Source of the DNA: Leptolyngbya sp. FACHB-261
Lineage (GTDB): Bacteria > Cyanobacteriota > Cyanobacteriia > FACHB-261
Assembly (NCBI RefSeq): GCF_014696065.1
Contig: NZ_JACJPL010000017.1
Location: 1 to 40,613, forward strand
Length of the DNA: 40,613 bases
Direction of reading: 5' to 3'
Below are positions 16,172-25,262 of this stretch, piece by piece. The notes under the pieces were generated by a model, which was not told the DNA's origin, made no database searches, and worked only from the letters and a program-made list of their open reading frames with translations. How positions within the stretch are numbered: position 1 is the stretch's first letter; each line of letters starts with the position of its first letter. The position numbers and the translations under genes are program-made.

Positions 16172-17776
16172 ATGAAGAGACAATGGACAACAACAGGTTT
16201 CGTAGCTGCAACCGTTCTTCTAATTCAGCAGTCAATAGGACTAGCTGCCTCTACAGCAACTGTCCCGCACCAATCTTTGCATCTACGAGTAGTTGTCAAC
16301 AGCAATCAAGATGGCCCTGTACAGCCGAATGAGGGGCTGACGCTGCGTGAGGCAATTGAGGTTGTAAACGGTACATTGTCCATTGACCAACTCAGTAACT
16401 TTGAAAAAGCCCAAGTCGAGCTGCTCAGTGCTGAGTCCCGATCACGGTTGGAATTTAACTTACCTACAACACAAACCACTATCCACCTGGTTAAGGAACT
16501 GCCTGCCCTAGCGAGTCCAGGTTTAATAGTCGATGGCACAACGCAGCCAGGTTATGCCAATACAGTTGCAATCCCAGAGCTTGCAACTCCAGCCCCTGTC
16601 GTGGCAATTACACCTGCTGAACAGGCAGAAGTGTTCCGAGGCCTCACTGTTGTTGCAGATGGCATAACTATTCGCGGTTTGAGTCTCTATGGTTTCACCG
16701 CAAGGCACCGCTCAACTGAAGTCACACCACCAGCCGACATCTTCATCTCCCATCAGCTGCCACCACCTGACACTAGTCAACAGCAGCCTCCAGGCGCTGA
16801 TTTTCCGTTCCGTGGTCGCGACATTGCGCCAAAAGACGTTGTGGTTGAGAACAATTGGTTAGGCGTCAGTCCTGATGGCCGTTCCCCTTCTGTGCCCTCT
16901 GCTTTCGGCGTTTCGATTTTTAATAGTTCAGGAACAACCATCCAACGCAACCAGATTGCTAACCATACTGGCAGTGGCATTATCACTTCAGTTCAGGCAG
17001 AAAATCTCCAGATCTCAAACAATGTCATTGCTAACAATGGTCTTGCTGGAATGCCTGATGCCATTCGTTTAGAGGGAAATATCCGTAATACTCAGATCAC
17101 GTCTAATTTGATCCAGAACAACAGTGGCAGTGCTATTTTCCTGTTTAAACCAGAAGGATCAGTTCAAATTCGAGACAATACAATTACCTTTAATGGACGA
17201 CGTTTGAATCGGGCAGCGATTTATTTAATGGGCAACGAGCATGAGGTGCTCAACAACCGTATCTCTGATCAAATAGGACCTGGCATCGTTGCTGCTGCCT
17301 ACCCTCAAACTCATGGCAACCGCATACAGGGAAACCAATTCTCTCGCCTCTCAGGGCTCAGCATTGATCTCGTTTCTCAATATAGTGCTAGCTCTCGGGA
17401 TTATCAGCAAGGAGATGGCCCCAATCCATTGACTAGTAGCTATCAGCAACGTCGTCAGACAGCAAATCTTGGTATTGAACCGCCACAGTTTATTAGCCCA
17501 GAGTTTTTTCTGAGCCAGCAGGATGACAGTCTCGCGTTAAGAGGTTCTGCAAGTCCAGGCTCACAGGTTGAAATTTATCGGGTTGGTGAGGGTGGCGCTC
17601 AAGGACCTTTGACTCAACCGCTTGCCACCGCGGAGGTGAGTGATAAAGGAGAATTCGCTATTACGCTGACAATGCTTAAGGCAGGGGACAGAATTAGCGC
17701 AACGGCGACTGCTCCTAGGCTGGGGACCTCGGAACCTGCCCCCAACGCTGTTGTACGGTCACTAGGCGTAAACTAG
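16172..17776 (+). CDS. Secreted CSLREA-like right-handed beta-helix protein, 534 aa
   Basis: A signal peptide covers about 1-25 (IGLA-AS). Residues 38-67 contain 'VVNSNQDG' and 'GLTLREAIEVVNGT', a variant of the CSLREA domain with the Cys replaced. Residues about 140-400 hold the spaced turns of a right-handed parallel beta-helix ('VVENNWLG', 'IQRNQIANHTGSGI', 'QISNNVIANNGLAG', 'QIRDNTITFNG', 'VLNNRISD'), as in NosD-like or pectate-lyase-fold proteins. A C-terminal Ig-like module ('GSASPGSQVEIYRVGEGG ... GEFAITL') spans about 455-530. Only 11 bases separate it from the barrel gene, with AAGGTG as ribosome binding site, so the two are almost surely co-transcribed. No lyase catalytic residues are evident; adhesion or scaffold is more likely. 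Confidence 0.85.
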   Translation: MKRQWTTTGFVAATVLLIQQSIGLAASTATVPHQSLHLRVVVNSNQDGPVQPNEGLTLREAIEVVNGTLSIDQLSNFEKAQVELLSAESRSRLEFNLPTTQTTIHLVKELPALASPGLIVDGTTQPGYANTVAIPELATPAPVVAITPAEQAEVFRGLTVVADGITIRGLSLYGFTARHRSTEVTPPADIFISHQLPPPDTSQQQPPGADFPFRGRDIAPKDVVVENNWLGVSPDGRSPSVPSAFGVSIFNSSGTTIQRNQIANHTGSGIITSVQAENLQISNNVIANNGLAGMPDAIRLEGNIRNTQITSNLIQNNSGSAIFLFKPEGSVQIRDNTITFNGRRLNRAAIYLMGNEHEVLNNRISDQIGPGIVAAAYPQTHGNRIQGNQFSRLSGLSIDLVSQYSASSRDYQQGDGPNPLTSSYQQRRQTANLGIEPPQFISPEFFLSQQDDSLALRGSASPGSQVEIYRVGEGGAQGPLTQPLATAEVSDKGEFAITLTMLKAGDRISATATAPRLGTSEPAPNAVVRSLGVN

Positions 17777-17844
17777 TGGCACCAAATTGCCCATAATGAT
17801 GCTATTGGTAGTGGTGCAACTGAGCTGCTCTCTAGTCACGCTAG

Positions 17845-19518
17845 TTATTGGCTAACCAAAACTCTAGCTGAATAAGGCTTTAGGCTGAGGGTCAAGCAGT
17901 TGTCTCTCAGCTCAACGGTTTGCTTTTCCAAGTATTCCTGCCAATGGTTGACGGCAGGAAGATCAGAAAGCTGATAGTCCTCAAGAGCTTGATCACTAAA
18001 ATTAGCTACTACTACTACACTTGAACCTTGTTCATCCCAGCGAATATAGCCTAGTACCTTAGTTTCGAGATCTTCGTGGAAGAATTCAATGTTTTCAGTT
18101 TGTAAGGCTGGATGGTGTTTGCGTAACTCGATCAAGCGTTGATAGTACTTGAACAAATCACGGTTGGGTTCTTGATCCAGTAGAGGCCATTGTATTTTGT
18201 TCGGCTCAGTTGTGGTTTCAGTCTTGCGCTTATACTCGCCGAACTCATCTCCCATCCAAATCATGGGCACGCCCATCGAGGTCAGCAACAGTACCGCGCC
18301 TAGCTTAGCTCGCTGAAAAGCTGCTTCATCGAAGATGCCATGCTCACCCAATTCTCTCAAAGTGTGCTCGCGATCGTGACTGGCCAGGTAATTGACTACA
18401 TTGGTCAGACTACCGTAACCTTGCCTTCTCGCATCCAACGCTTCCTTGAGCTTATCTAGGTCGAACTTGCCTCCAGCAATGTGGTCAATAGTAAAGATAC
18501 GGAAACTCTCATGCCAGCAGCCGTCCATTGGCCCTTCCGCACAGCAGGTAATGCAGATATCTTCAGGAATATGCTCGGCGATATTGTAGAACGGCTTGCC
18601 GGAAGCTGCATTTTTGGCTTCCTGGCCAATCCAATGCAAGAAATCGTAGTTGCCTAACTGCCGCACGGCATCGTAACGAATGCCGTCAACGTGATACTCC
18701 TCAATCCAGAAGCGAACAACATCGCCAATAAACTTCCAGGCTGGTTTGATGCTCAGAGTTTCATCATGGTATTCATAGTTGAATTCAGGGCCCCAATAGT
18801 TAGCCGGATCTTCCGGATAATGATGCCCGTGATAATACCAGTAGTCACGATCAATGAATATTAATGGGCTTTCTTCATCTGAGTGATTGTAAATGCCGTC
18901 AAGAAAGACGCGCATTCCCCGAGCATGGCATTCATCAATAAACTGCTTTAAGTCTTCCGGAGGACCATAGCTGGATTCAGGCGCAAAAAAGTAGCGTACC
19001 AAGTAACCCCAACGGTAGTCGCCTGTGTACTCGGTAACCGGCATGAGTTCAATGCCGTTGACCCCTAATTCTTGTAAGTAATCTAATTTCTCAATAGCAT
19101 GCTTGAACTGACCTCGTGGTTGCCCATCAGCTTCACCACCCGAGAAATCAGCAATATGCATTTCATAGATAACTAGTTCAGCATTACTGGGTAAGGGTTT
19201 GTCATCGTGTTGCCAGACATAGGTATCAATGACTCGATGCCCTTCTTTAACACGAGCCACAGAACGCTGAGTGTCATGGTCAATCTCGGTAGCATAGGGA
19301 TCGTTAACATCGACCCATTGATCCGGTTCCAAGAACCAGCTTTTGCTTTGTACACGGAATTGGTATTGATAAATGCCATCGTCAAGCTGAACCTGAGTTC
19401 GAAAGTAGCCATCTTGGGCTTTGCTCATTGGAATTGGTTGCCAGCCAGAGAAGGTTCCAATAACGGTAGCTTGTTGATTACGGGGAGCAAATAATTTAAA
19501 CTCGACTGACCCGGACAT
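17845..19518 (-). CDS. GH13 alpha-amylase-family enzyme with N-terminal CBM48-like domain, 557 aa
   Basis: This enzyme acts on alpha-glucans, most likely glycogen in the cytoplasm. Residues 1-90 are a CBM48-like sandwich ('FKLFAPRNQQATVIGTFSGW'). The TIM barrel contains all GH13 regions: I DGIYNH (207-212), II DGIRYDAVR with nucleophile D283, III YNIAEH with acid/base E315, IV ASHD with H381 and D382. The C-terminal sandwich ends at 557. The architecture resembles branching enzymes and maltooligosyltrehalose hydrolases but is shorter; the exact reaction is unclear. A cluster of cysteines (322, 325, 326, 334) lies just after the catalytic acid. AAAGGAG precedes the ATG. It is convergent with the beta-helix gene and has no operon partner. 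Confidence 0.9.
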   Translation of the reverse strand: MSGSVEFKLFAPRNQQATVIGTFSGWQPIPMSKAQDGYFRTQVQLDDGIYQYQFRVQSKSWFLEPDQWVDVNDPYATEIDHDTQRSVARVKEGHRVIDTYVWQHDDKPLPSNAELVIYEMHIADFSGGEADGQPRGQFKHAIEKLDYLQELGVNGIELMPVTEYTGDYRWGYLVRYFFAPESSYGPPEDLKQFIDECHARGMRVFLDGIYNHSDEESPLIFIDRDYWYYHGHHYPEDPANYWGPEFNYEYHDETLSIKPAWKFIGDVVRFWIEEYHVDGIRYDAVRQLGNYDFLHWIGQEAKNAASGKPFYNIAEHIPEDICITCCAEGPMDGCWHESFRIFTIDHIAGGKFDLDKLKEALDARRQGYGSLTNVVNYLASHDREHTLRELGEHGIFDEAAFQRAKLGAVLLLTSMGVPMIWMGDEFGEYKRKTETTTEPNKIQWPLLDQEPNRDLFKYYQRLIELRKHHPALQTENIEFFHEDLETKVLGYIRWDEQGSSVVVVANFSDQALEDYQLSDLPAVNHWQEYLEKQTVELRDNCLTLSLKPYSARVLVSQ

Positions 19519-20337
19519 CGCACTCCTTTGACTCAGGATTCACAGGATAATATATGTGTACTACCAAGATACATTTATGCTTTTATTCGCTCGTCTGCCG
19601 AGAGGACGAGTTAATTTTCTCACTTGGTGAACAGCCTGAAGATTCAACCTTTGAGTATTTAAAAAGAGCCGCTGGTTACACGTTTCTTGAAGCTGAACTT
19701 AGCTGAGACCCAATAAGAATGAGTGAAACCCGTTTCCTTTTGATGGCACAATAGAACAGTGCAAGGCAATGGTTGAAACCCAAAGGTTTAGAATAACCAA
19801 GCTATTTTTTTCGAGGTAAGATTCAGCAGTACACGTTGAAGGTCATCCAACACTTCCAAGTGCGCCCAAAGCGAGAACAGCTGTTAAACTGACCCGCTTC
19901 TATCTATGGAGTGAATTTGCTGACAAGGGGCCTGGCAACTAAGAGCACAGGATAATGCTACGCTCCTTAAACTTTGTTGCTAATCAGTCACGGGAAGGAT
20001 GAAACTGCCTGTCCAGACGTACTTTTATAAGGATTACATCACAATTGTCGCCAATGGTTGCAGTGAGCAGCTTTGAAAACAGGGCTCTTATTCTAGAGAA
20101 GGTGAACAACCAGTACAGGGTGGAGCCAAGTTAGCTCTTCGCAGTGAACGAAAGAAAAGCAGGAGCTGTAGGACTGTGCGAAGCAGAACTGTGCGAAGCA
20201 GTTTTAGGAAGAAGCAGTCCTCAAATTCTTCGGCAAAAATGAGCGGGATTCAGGAGTAACGCCCCTTGGTGTTGCATCAAAAATAGCCGTGACGCAGATG
20301 TCATTTTTAAATTCGATAAATACTTGGAGAGTTAACG
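19519..20337. other. Intergenic region upstream of cyanophycinase
   Basis: There are 819 bases between divergent genes. I see no full-length gene. A 25-codon frame (ATG 19999 to TGA 20076) and a short open stretch around 19829-19940 look like possible debris, but no family is recognised. The short direct repeat 'ctgtgcgaagcag' occurs twice near 20174-20204. A GGAGAG before the GTG at 20338 serves the cyanophycinase gene. No tRNA or strong hairpin was noticed. Confidence 0.5.
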
Positions 20338-21138
20338 GTGGACAACCAAAATCAGGGACAACTGGTTATTATTGGTGGGGCAGAAGATAAGGAAGGCGAG
20401 TGCACTATCTTAAGAGAGTTTCTGAGGCGTGCTGGTGGTACACAAGCTCGAATTGTGATCATGACAGTGGCAACAGAACTCCCACAAGAAGTTGGTGATA
20501 AATACACTCGAATATTCGAGCGATTTGGAGCGGAGGAAGTCCGAGTAGTAGATACGGCTGATCGCAAAGATGCTAGTGCCCCTAGCTACTTAGAAGCAAT
20601 TGAAAAAGCTACCGGTGTGTTTTTTACAGGGGGAAATCAAGCCCGGATTACAGAGACCTTGAAAGATACTGAACTCGATGCTTTACTCCACAAACGCTAC
20701 GCCGAAGGTTTGGTAGTGGGAGGAACCAGTGCAGGGGCAGCGATGATGCCAGACATGATGATTGTTGAGGGCGAACCTGGCACGAATCCCCGAGTTGAAG
20801 TCGCAAAAATGGACCGAGGCATGGGTTTCTTACCTGGCGTCGTCATTGATCAACATTTTGCTCAACGGGGACGACTAGGGCGTTTATTGTCTGCTGTGTC
20901 TCAGCAGCCTGTTGTCCTCGGTTTTGGCATTGATGAGAACACAGCAATCATTGTCAAGGGGAATGAAGTTGAGGTAGTTGGAGCAGGGGCTGTAACGGTT
21001 GTGGACGTTGCAGACATTATGCACACCAACGTGGACGAATCGTTGAAAGATGAAGCTTTAGCCCTATGTGGAGTAAAGCTACATATCCTTCCCCACGGTT
21101 ACCACTTTGACTTGAGTAAGCGAGTCGCGCTTGTCTAG
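20338..21138 (+). CDS. cphB: Cyanophycinase
   Basis: Cyanophycinase (peptidase family S51) cleaves cyanophycin, the multi-L-arginyl-poly-L-aspartate nitrogen reserve, to beta-Asp-Arg dipeptides in the cytoplasm. The 266-residue length fits the family. The nucleophile elbow GGTSAGA puts the catalytic serine at 131. DQHF (171-174) holds the catalytic His at 173, followed by the substrate-binding arginines 177, 179 and 182; E200 in GIDEN completes the triad. TGGNQ near 97-101 also matches. The start is GTG with GGAGAG upstream. cphA, the usual synthetase partner, is not in the window. Next to it lie a DUF4327 gene and a second S51 peptidase on the same strand. Confidence 0.96.
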   Translation: MDNQNQGQLVIIGGAEDKEGECTILREFLRRAGGTQARIVIMTVATELPQEVGDKYTRIFERFGAEEVRVVDTADRKDASAPSYLEAIEKATGVFFTGGNQARITETLKDTELDALLHKRYAEGLVVGGTSAGAAMMPDMMIVEGEPGTNPRVEVAKMDRGMGFLPGVVIDQHFAQRGRLGRLLSAVSQQPVVLGFGIDENTAIIVKGNEVEVVGAGAVTVVDVADIMHTNVDESLKDEALALCGVKLHILPHGYHFDLSKRVALV

Positions 21139-21163
21139 TCCTTTCTAAACCTCTGGTGCTCTA

Positions 21164-21418
21164 ATGAGAAGAGAAAATTCTGGTGAGCCTAGACCTGTAG
21201 TTTCGCCTAGCCTTTACTCTCTAGCTGTGATTCAAGAGGAAGTGTATCAGCTTGTACGAGAGGGGATTGTTAACCGACATCAGCCGATCTACGTCCTCTC
21301 TCAGTACATTTCAAAACAGGATTGGATCTGGATCGAGCGTGAGCTAGAGGCACGAAGCTTTGTGCTAAAAGACCATATTAGTGAGCTTCTAAGTAATGAA
21401 GTCTGGGAGAATGACTAA
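21164..21418 (+). CDS. DUF4327 family protein, 84 aa
   Basis: This small soluble protein fits the cyanobacterial DUF4327 family by length and by its core: 'YSLAVIQEEVYQLVREGIV', then 'QPIYVLSQYI', then 'WIWIERELE' and a final helix with 'SELLSNEVW'. It is helical with no membrane segment or catalytic motif. The family function is unknown. It starts 25 bases after the cyanophycinase stop, so the two are likely in one transcript, and the S51-type gene follows 73 bases later. A role linked to cyanophycin turnover would be a guess from position only. Confidence 0.85.
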   Translation: MRRENSGEPRPVVSPSLYSLAVIQEEVYQLVREGIVNRHQPIYVLSQYISKQDWIWIERELEARSFVLKDHISELLSNEVWEND

Positions 21419-21491
21419 AGTTCTTAGCCATATGGGGCTTAGCTATATGAGTTTAGTTAACACAGTGATAGTCTTCGAAGGTTGAGGCTCA

Positions 21492-22220
21492 ATGACTAAT
21501 AGCCCAACCTCTAAACTCAAGCAGATTATTGCAATAGGAGGTGTGTCTCTGGAGCCCAGTGGCCTCTTGGAGACCTACCTGCTCGCACAAACGAACAAGG
21601 CAAATCCCAAAGTTTGTTTTGTGCCTACAGCAAGTGGAGAGTCCCAGGAATACATCGACCGCTTTTATACGTCATTTTCGCAGCTGTCCTGCACGGCCTC
21701 TCACCTGTCGTTGTTTAAGCTACCAACCGCTGATCTCAGATCTTTCATTCTTGAAAAAGACCTAATTTATGTGGGAGGGGGAAACACTAAAAGTCTGCTG
21801 GCTCTCTGGAGAGAGTGGCACCTAGATAGCATTCTCCGAGAAGCTTGGGAGGCAGGCGTGGTTCTTGCTGGTTGGAGTGCAGGCTCCATTTGCTGGTTCG
21901 AGCAGGGCGTTACAGACTCCATTCCTGAGCGTCTAAGTGTACTGCGGTGTTTAGGCTTTCTGAAGGGTAGTAATTGCCCTCACTATGATGCAGAGCCAGA
22001 AAGAAGGCCCTCCTATCAGAAATTCTTGAGGGAGGATTCCATCAGCGAGGGATATGCTGCGGATAATGAGGCCGTTCTACATTTTGTGGGAGAAAAGTTG
22101 GTAAGAGTTATAAGTTCTCTCCCTCAAGCGAAGGCTTACAGACTTGAAAAGATGGGTGAGACTGTCCAGGAGACTCAGCTGGAGTCTGTCTACTTAGGAT
22201 TTCTTCAGAAAAGCTCTTAA
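21492..22220 (+). CDS. S51-family peptidase (dipeptidase E-like)
   Basis: This 242-residue cytoplasmic peptidase belongs to the S51 family of cyanophycinase and dipeptidase E (PepE). VGGGNTKSLL (94-103) is the oxyanion-side loop, GWSAGS places the nucleophile at S129, NCPHYD gives a His at 164, and DNEA a Glu at 193. PepE enzymes hydrolyse Asp-X dipeptides. Its proximity to cyanophycinase suggests, without proof, that it processes the Asp-Arg dipeptide released there; in most cyanobacteria that dipeptide is split by an unrelated isoaspartyl dipeptidase. It lies downstream of the DUF4327 gene on the same strand. Confidence 0.85.
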   Translation: MTNSPTSKLKQIIAIGGVSLEPSGLLETYLLAQTNKANPKVCFVPTASGESQEYIDRFYTSFSQLSCTASHLSLFKLPTADLRSFILEKDLIYVGGGNTKSLLALWREWHLDSILREAWEAGVVLAGWSAGSICWFEQGVTDSIPERLSVLRCLGFLKGSNCPHYDAEPERRPSYQKFLREDSISEGYAADNEAVLHFVGEKLVRVISSLPQAKAYRLEKMGETVQETQLESVYLGFLQKSS

Positions 22221-22279
22221 AATTCTAAGTGCTCGAATCTCAGCTGTAATCGCTTCAAAACGCTCAGCTTGGTGAGTGC

Positions 22280-22372
22280 CTAGAGCAAGTTGTAGCCTTG
22301 GCTGGCAAATAAAAGTGCCGTTGCCCTACCAATGCCCTGGGAAGCATCTGTGACCAGCACCATATCAGTCAT
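22280..22372 (-). pseudogene. N-terminal fragment of a short-chain dehydrogenase (SDR)
   Basis: From ATG 22370-22372 the minus strand reads MTDMVLVTDASQGIGRATAL followed by 'LFASQGYNLL' and a TAG. This is the SDR Rossmann start (VTGASxGIGxAxA), with the first Gly of TGxxxGIG changed to Asp. Only 30 residues remain and no continuation was seen downstream. It is a gene fossil in the 288-base gap between the S51-type gene and the next gene. Confidence 0.75.
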
Positions 22373-22508
22373 AACATTTTGCGAGTGTGATCTTGCTCGA
22401 CTAAGCTCTCTAATAGAAGTTGAGAAAGCTGCTAATTCTCATCAGACTTTAAATTTTGGCAGAAAAAGGAGGTCATCTGCACTGTGAAACCACTACTTAA
22501 GCTGAGAG

Positions 22509-23129
22509 TTAATCAAAAGAAATCTGGAAAGGGCCAACAGAGAGCGAAGTTGATTTTGCTGCTTCTTTGACAGCTTCTTTAACCGTAGGCATATCGATTA
22601 ACTGGCAAGCCTGGGGTGAGGTTAGCTCAATGGGTCCAGGTTCTTTGCCGCCTTCAGAAGTGACAACGAGTAGACGAAATTGATAAAGATCGTCTCGATT
22701 AAAAGGTCGCAGAGCCAGGTCTAATTCGGATTGTGGTTCAGCGAATGTCAATGGCTTGAGTTGCTTGACTAGATGTTGCCGATCTGGTGTTTGCCCCTCA
22801 ATGTAAATGGCGACGTCACCAGAGGATAAAGTGATTCCCAATTCGTATTCACCAAAATCCTGTCTGCTCTGGTTAGCGATTTGCACCTGAACAACATGCA
22901 AGTCCTCGTATTTATAGTCTCTTCTGCCATCGGAGACAGTAATTTGAGAGCGGAGGCAAGATGCACCAAAGGTATCTTCAAAGCTTGGGAAATTGTCTAC
23001 TCTTCGACCAATTCGGGGCTTGCGATTGCGATAGGCAGAAATCGCGGCATAAATTAGAGCCCCTATGCCCCCACTGATTGTGAGGGCGAGGGCGACAAGA
23101 GCTATCGTAAACCAGTGGAGATCAGGCAT
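22509..23129 (-). CDS. Membrane-anchored hypothetical protein, 206 aa
   Basis: One N-terminal membrane helix (about residues 5-32, 'WFTIALVALALTISGGIGALIYAAI') is followed by a basic stretch (RNRKPRIGRR), which would place the rest on the cytoplasmic side by the positive-inside rule. The soluble part is beta-rich ('VVQVQIANQSRQDFGEYELGITL', 'VAIYIEGQ'). The final 40 residues are helical and rich in Lys/Glu. No family is recognised. It lies about 110 bases downstream of the cytochrome gene's stop side on the same strand and could share its transcript. Function unknown. Confidence 0.65.
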   Translation of the reverse strand: MPDLHWFTIALVALALTISGGIGALIYAAISAYRNRKPRIGRRVDNFPSFEDTFGASCLRSQITVSDGRRDYKYEDLHVVQVQIANQSRQDFGEYELGITLSSGDVAIYIEGQTPDRQHLVKQLKPLTFAEPQSELDLALRPFNRDDLYQFRLLVVTSEGGKEPGPIELTSPQACQLIDMPTVKEAVKEAAKSTSLSVGPFQISFD

Positions 23130-23237
23130 TTCTGGGCAGGCATTTCTAAGTGGGTATTTTAAGCAGGCATTTTTAGACAGAAGGCTCTTAGAGGCTCAAC
23201 TTAACGACATCAAGTTAACGAGGTAACGGATTAGGAG

Positions 23238-25262
23238 TTAACGAGATGAGGTGAGAAGGACCTCTGGGTCATCATCCAGCGAAAGTAGAAACTGAATCAC
23301 ATCACTTTGCTCTTGAGGAGTGAAGTCTGCGTCGGTATCAATCCAGTAGGCATGGCCCTGACCATCCACATTTGACCGTTGCAAATCAGGGTTGGCTCGG
23401 TTAACAGCAACCATCGCTTGCCGCAGGTTCCGGTCGAGCAAGACGCGCAGACTGGCCTCAGGATCGGGTCCAATATTGCGCATTAGCGTACCCGCCATTC
23501 CCAGCTGGTCGGCATTAGCTACGGTGAAAGGTTCACTCTCACTCGCTTGCTCAAGCGCTTCTGGCCCTGCTGCTACGCCTCCATCGTGAAGATAAGGGGC
23601 TGTGACAGCCAAGCCAATTAAACTGGGCACCTTGTAGCCACCCCCTAGCTTATTAACACCATAGGCGAGCCGCTGCTCAGATAGGGGAGTAATATCCGTA
23701 GGCACATCGAGCACCAGTGCATTGTCGGGCACAGGAACTGGCATGTTGCTGGCATAGGTTTGGGGCTTGGTGAAGATGCGGGTGAACGCTGCCAGAGTTG
23801 GAGCGCGTGAGGGTTGAGTTCCCACTTCGGCTTGCGCAACCACCGCATGGTTAGTGAAGTAGCGTCCACTGTGACAGGTCGCACACCCAGCTCGATCAAA
23901 GGCTTTAGCTCCTCGCTGGAGCACTTCTAGGTTTTCGCTGTTTGGGTAAGGGGGCGGGGCCAGTGTGTTTTGCCAGGCTGACATGCCATTGAGTTGCTCA
24001 GCAACCGGTAAGCCTGGGGTGTTAGCCATCAGGCCATCCAACATGAATACCGAACCCTTGGGATAACCGGGCATCTTAATTGTTTGGTTAATGCCGGGTG
24101 CCCCTGGTGTAGGGTCAATTTGCTCAAAAAATTCAGATGGTTTTGCACCCTCTGGCAATCGGAAGGACGGGTCGGCTGCGTTTTGCAGAATCACTCCTAA
24201 ATAAGTTTCTTTATCAATGCCTAACAGCGGCAGACTCCCATCGGCGCCCGTTGTTGCGTCTGAATTGGTGGCATGAACGTTGTTATTCAAGGTCGTCAAG
24301 CCATGAAACCACCCTACCGAAGAGAAGCCGCTCCAACCGTAGGGCCAGGCTTCATAGGTGTAGGAAGATGGATTTTGGGAGGGATTATTAACAAGGGTCC
24401 CAGTGGAATCAAAGTTGCCTGGTGGCCAACTCAGCAATGCGGCATCAACAGCATCTTCCAAAGCTTTAGCATCCGGTAGACGGGTTTCTTGTCCATCTGC
24501 TTTGATATAAGAATGTTCCCCTGGCGGAATTTGGGTAGGATTGACATCTGTTTGCCGAAACATTGCCGCTGAGTTGGAGGCAAACGCCAGCACTAATCCC
24601 GTATTGACATCAGTGTTAGGAGCACCCTCTAGAATTCGCCCTGTTTTAGCGTTGACAGTGGCATGGCAGAGGGCACAGGTAATGCCAGCCCGAACCTTAC
24701 CATCGGCAATTTTGACTCGCATGCCTAGCGGTAAGAGTGAGCCTTTGGGCACATCAATGCCAGTGTTGAGCAGTGTGCCTGCCTTGAAATTACGGCCCCC
24801 AATTGTGACATCTTGATCCAAGGGGATCTGCAAGTTGGTGGTAGGTTTGCCGCGTAGTGACAGAATTGCCTTGGTCATGGTGACCAGATTAATCGGTCCA
24901 TCCAAGGCACCGACTACATCTGTTTGAAAGATTTCGTTGCCAAAGGTTTCCTCGTAAAAAGCCTTGCGCCCGAGCTGGATCAGGTCCTTGGTAACGGCAA
25001 CGGCTCCATTCTCAGGGGCTAACCTTTCGCGTCCTGCCTCAGTCTCTAAAAGGCGGTTTGCTTCGTCAGGATCAACGACATAACCTAAGACATCGTAAGA
25101 ACCAAGCATCTCTGGTGCAGGCTTGGTTATGGGTGTGTAGGTGTTGTTGATGTTTGGCGTAGCTGGAAGCGCGATTTCAACTCGGTAAGCGAAAAATCCA
25201 ATTACAAAGATCAATAAACCGAGTAGGGAAATTACACGTAGTGACTTGGATAAACCTTTCAT
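23238..25262 (-). CDS. Di-haem c-type cytochrome, membrane-anchored, 674 aa
   Basis: This exported redox protein has a signal-anchor at 9-30. Two CxxCH haem-c motifs are seen: CALCH at 196-200 and CATCH at 460-464. The second is followed by a typical cytochrome-c-peroxidase-like domain: 'AFDRAGCATCHSGRYFTNH', and near the C-terminus 'KVPSLIGLAVTAPYLHDGG', the usual distal methionine/His loop region. The 264-residue spacing and total length recall large di-haem proteins such as the RoxA-like group as well as MauG/CcpA-like enzymes; I cannot separate these. It probably acts in the periplasm or lumen in electron transfer or peroxide/oxygenase chemistry. The membrane-anchored hypothetical lies downstream on the same strand. 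Confidence 0.85.
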   Translation of the reverse strand: MKGLSKSLRVISLLGLLIFVIGFFAYRVEIALPATPNINNTYTPITKPAPEMLGSYDVLGYVVDPDEANRLLETEAGRERLAPENGAVAVTKDLIQLGRKAFYEETFGNEIFQTDVVGALDGPINLVTMTKAILSLRGKPTTNLQIPLDQDVTIGGRNFKAGTLLNTGIDVPKGSLLPLGMRVKIADGKVRAGITCALCHATVNAKTGRILEGAPNTDVNTGLVLAFASNSAAMFRQTDVNPTQIPPGEHSYIKADGQETRLPDAKALEDAVDAALLSWPPGNFDSTGTLVNNPSQNPSSYTYEAWPYGWSGFSSVGWFHGLTTLNNNVHATNSDATTGADGSLPLLGIDKETYLGVILQNAADPSFRLPEGAKPSEFFEQIDPTPGAPGINQTIKMPGYPKGSVFMLDGLMANTPGLPVAEQLNGMSAWQNTLAPPPYPNSENLEVLQRGAKAFDRAGCATCHSGRYFTNHAVVAQAEVGTQPSRAPTLAAFTRIFTKPQTYASNMPVPVPDNALVLDVPTDITPLSEQRLAYGVNKLGGGYKVPSLIGLAVTAPYLHDGGVAAGPEALEQASESEPFTVANADQLGMAGTLMRNIGPDPEASLRVLLDRNLRQAMVAVNRANPDLQRSNVDGQGHAYWIDTDADFTPQEQSDVIQFLLSLDDDPEVLLTSSR

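Noticed and set aside
22980-23185. Three copies of 'caggcattt' near the start of the 206-residue membrane protein as alternative starts
   Set aside because: The upstream ATGCCTG copies are out of frame or separated by stops, so they look like short chance or slippage repeats.
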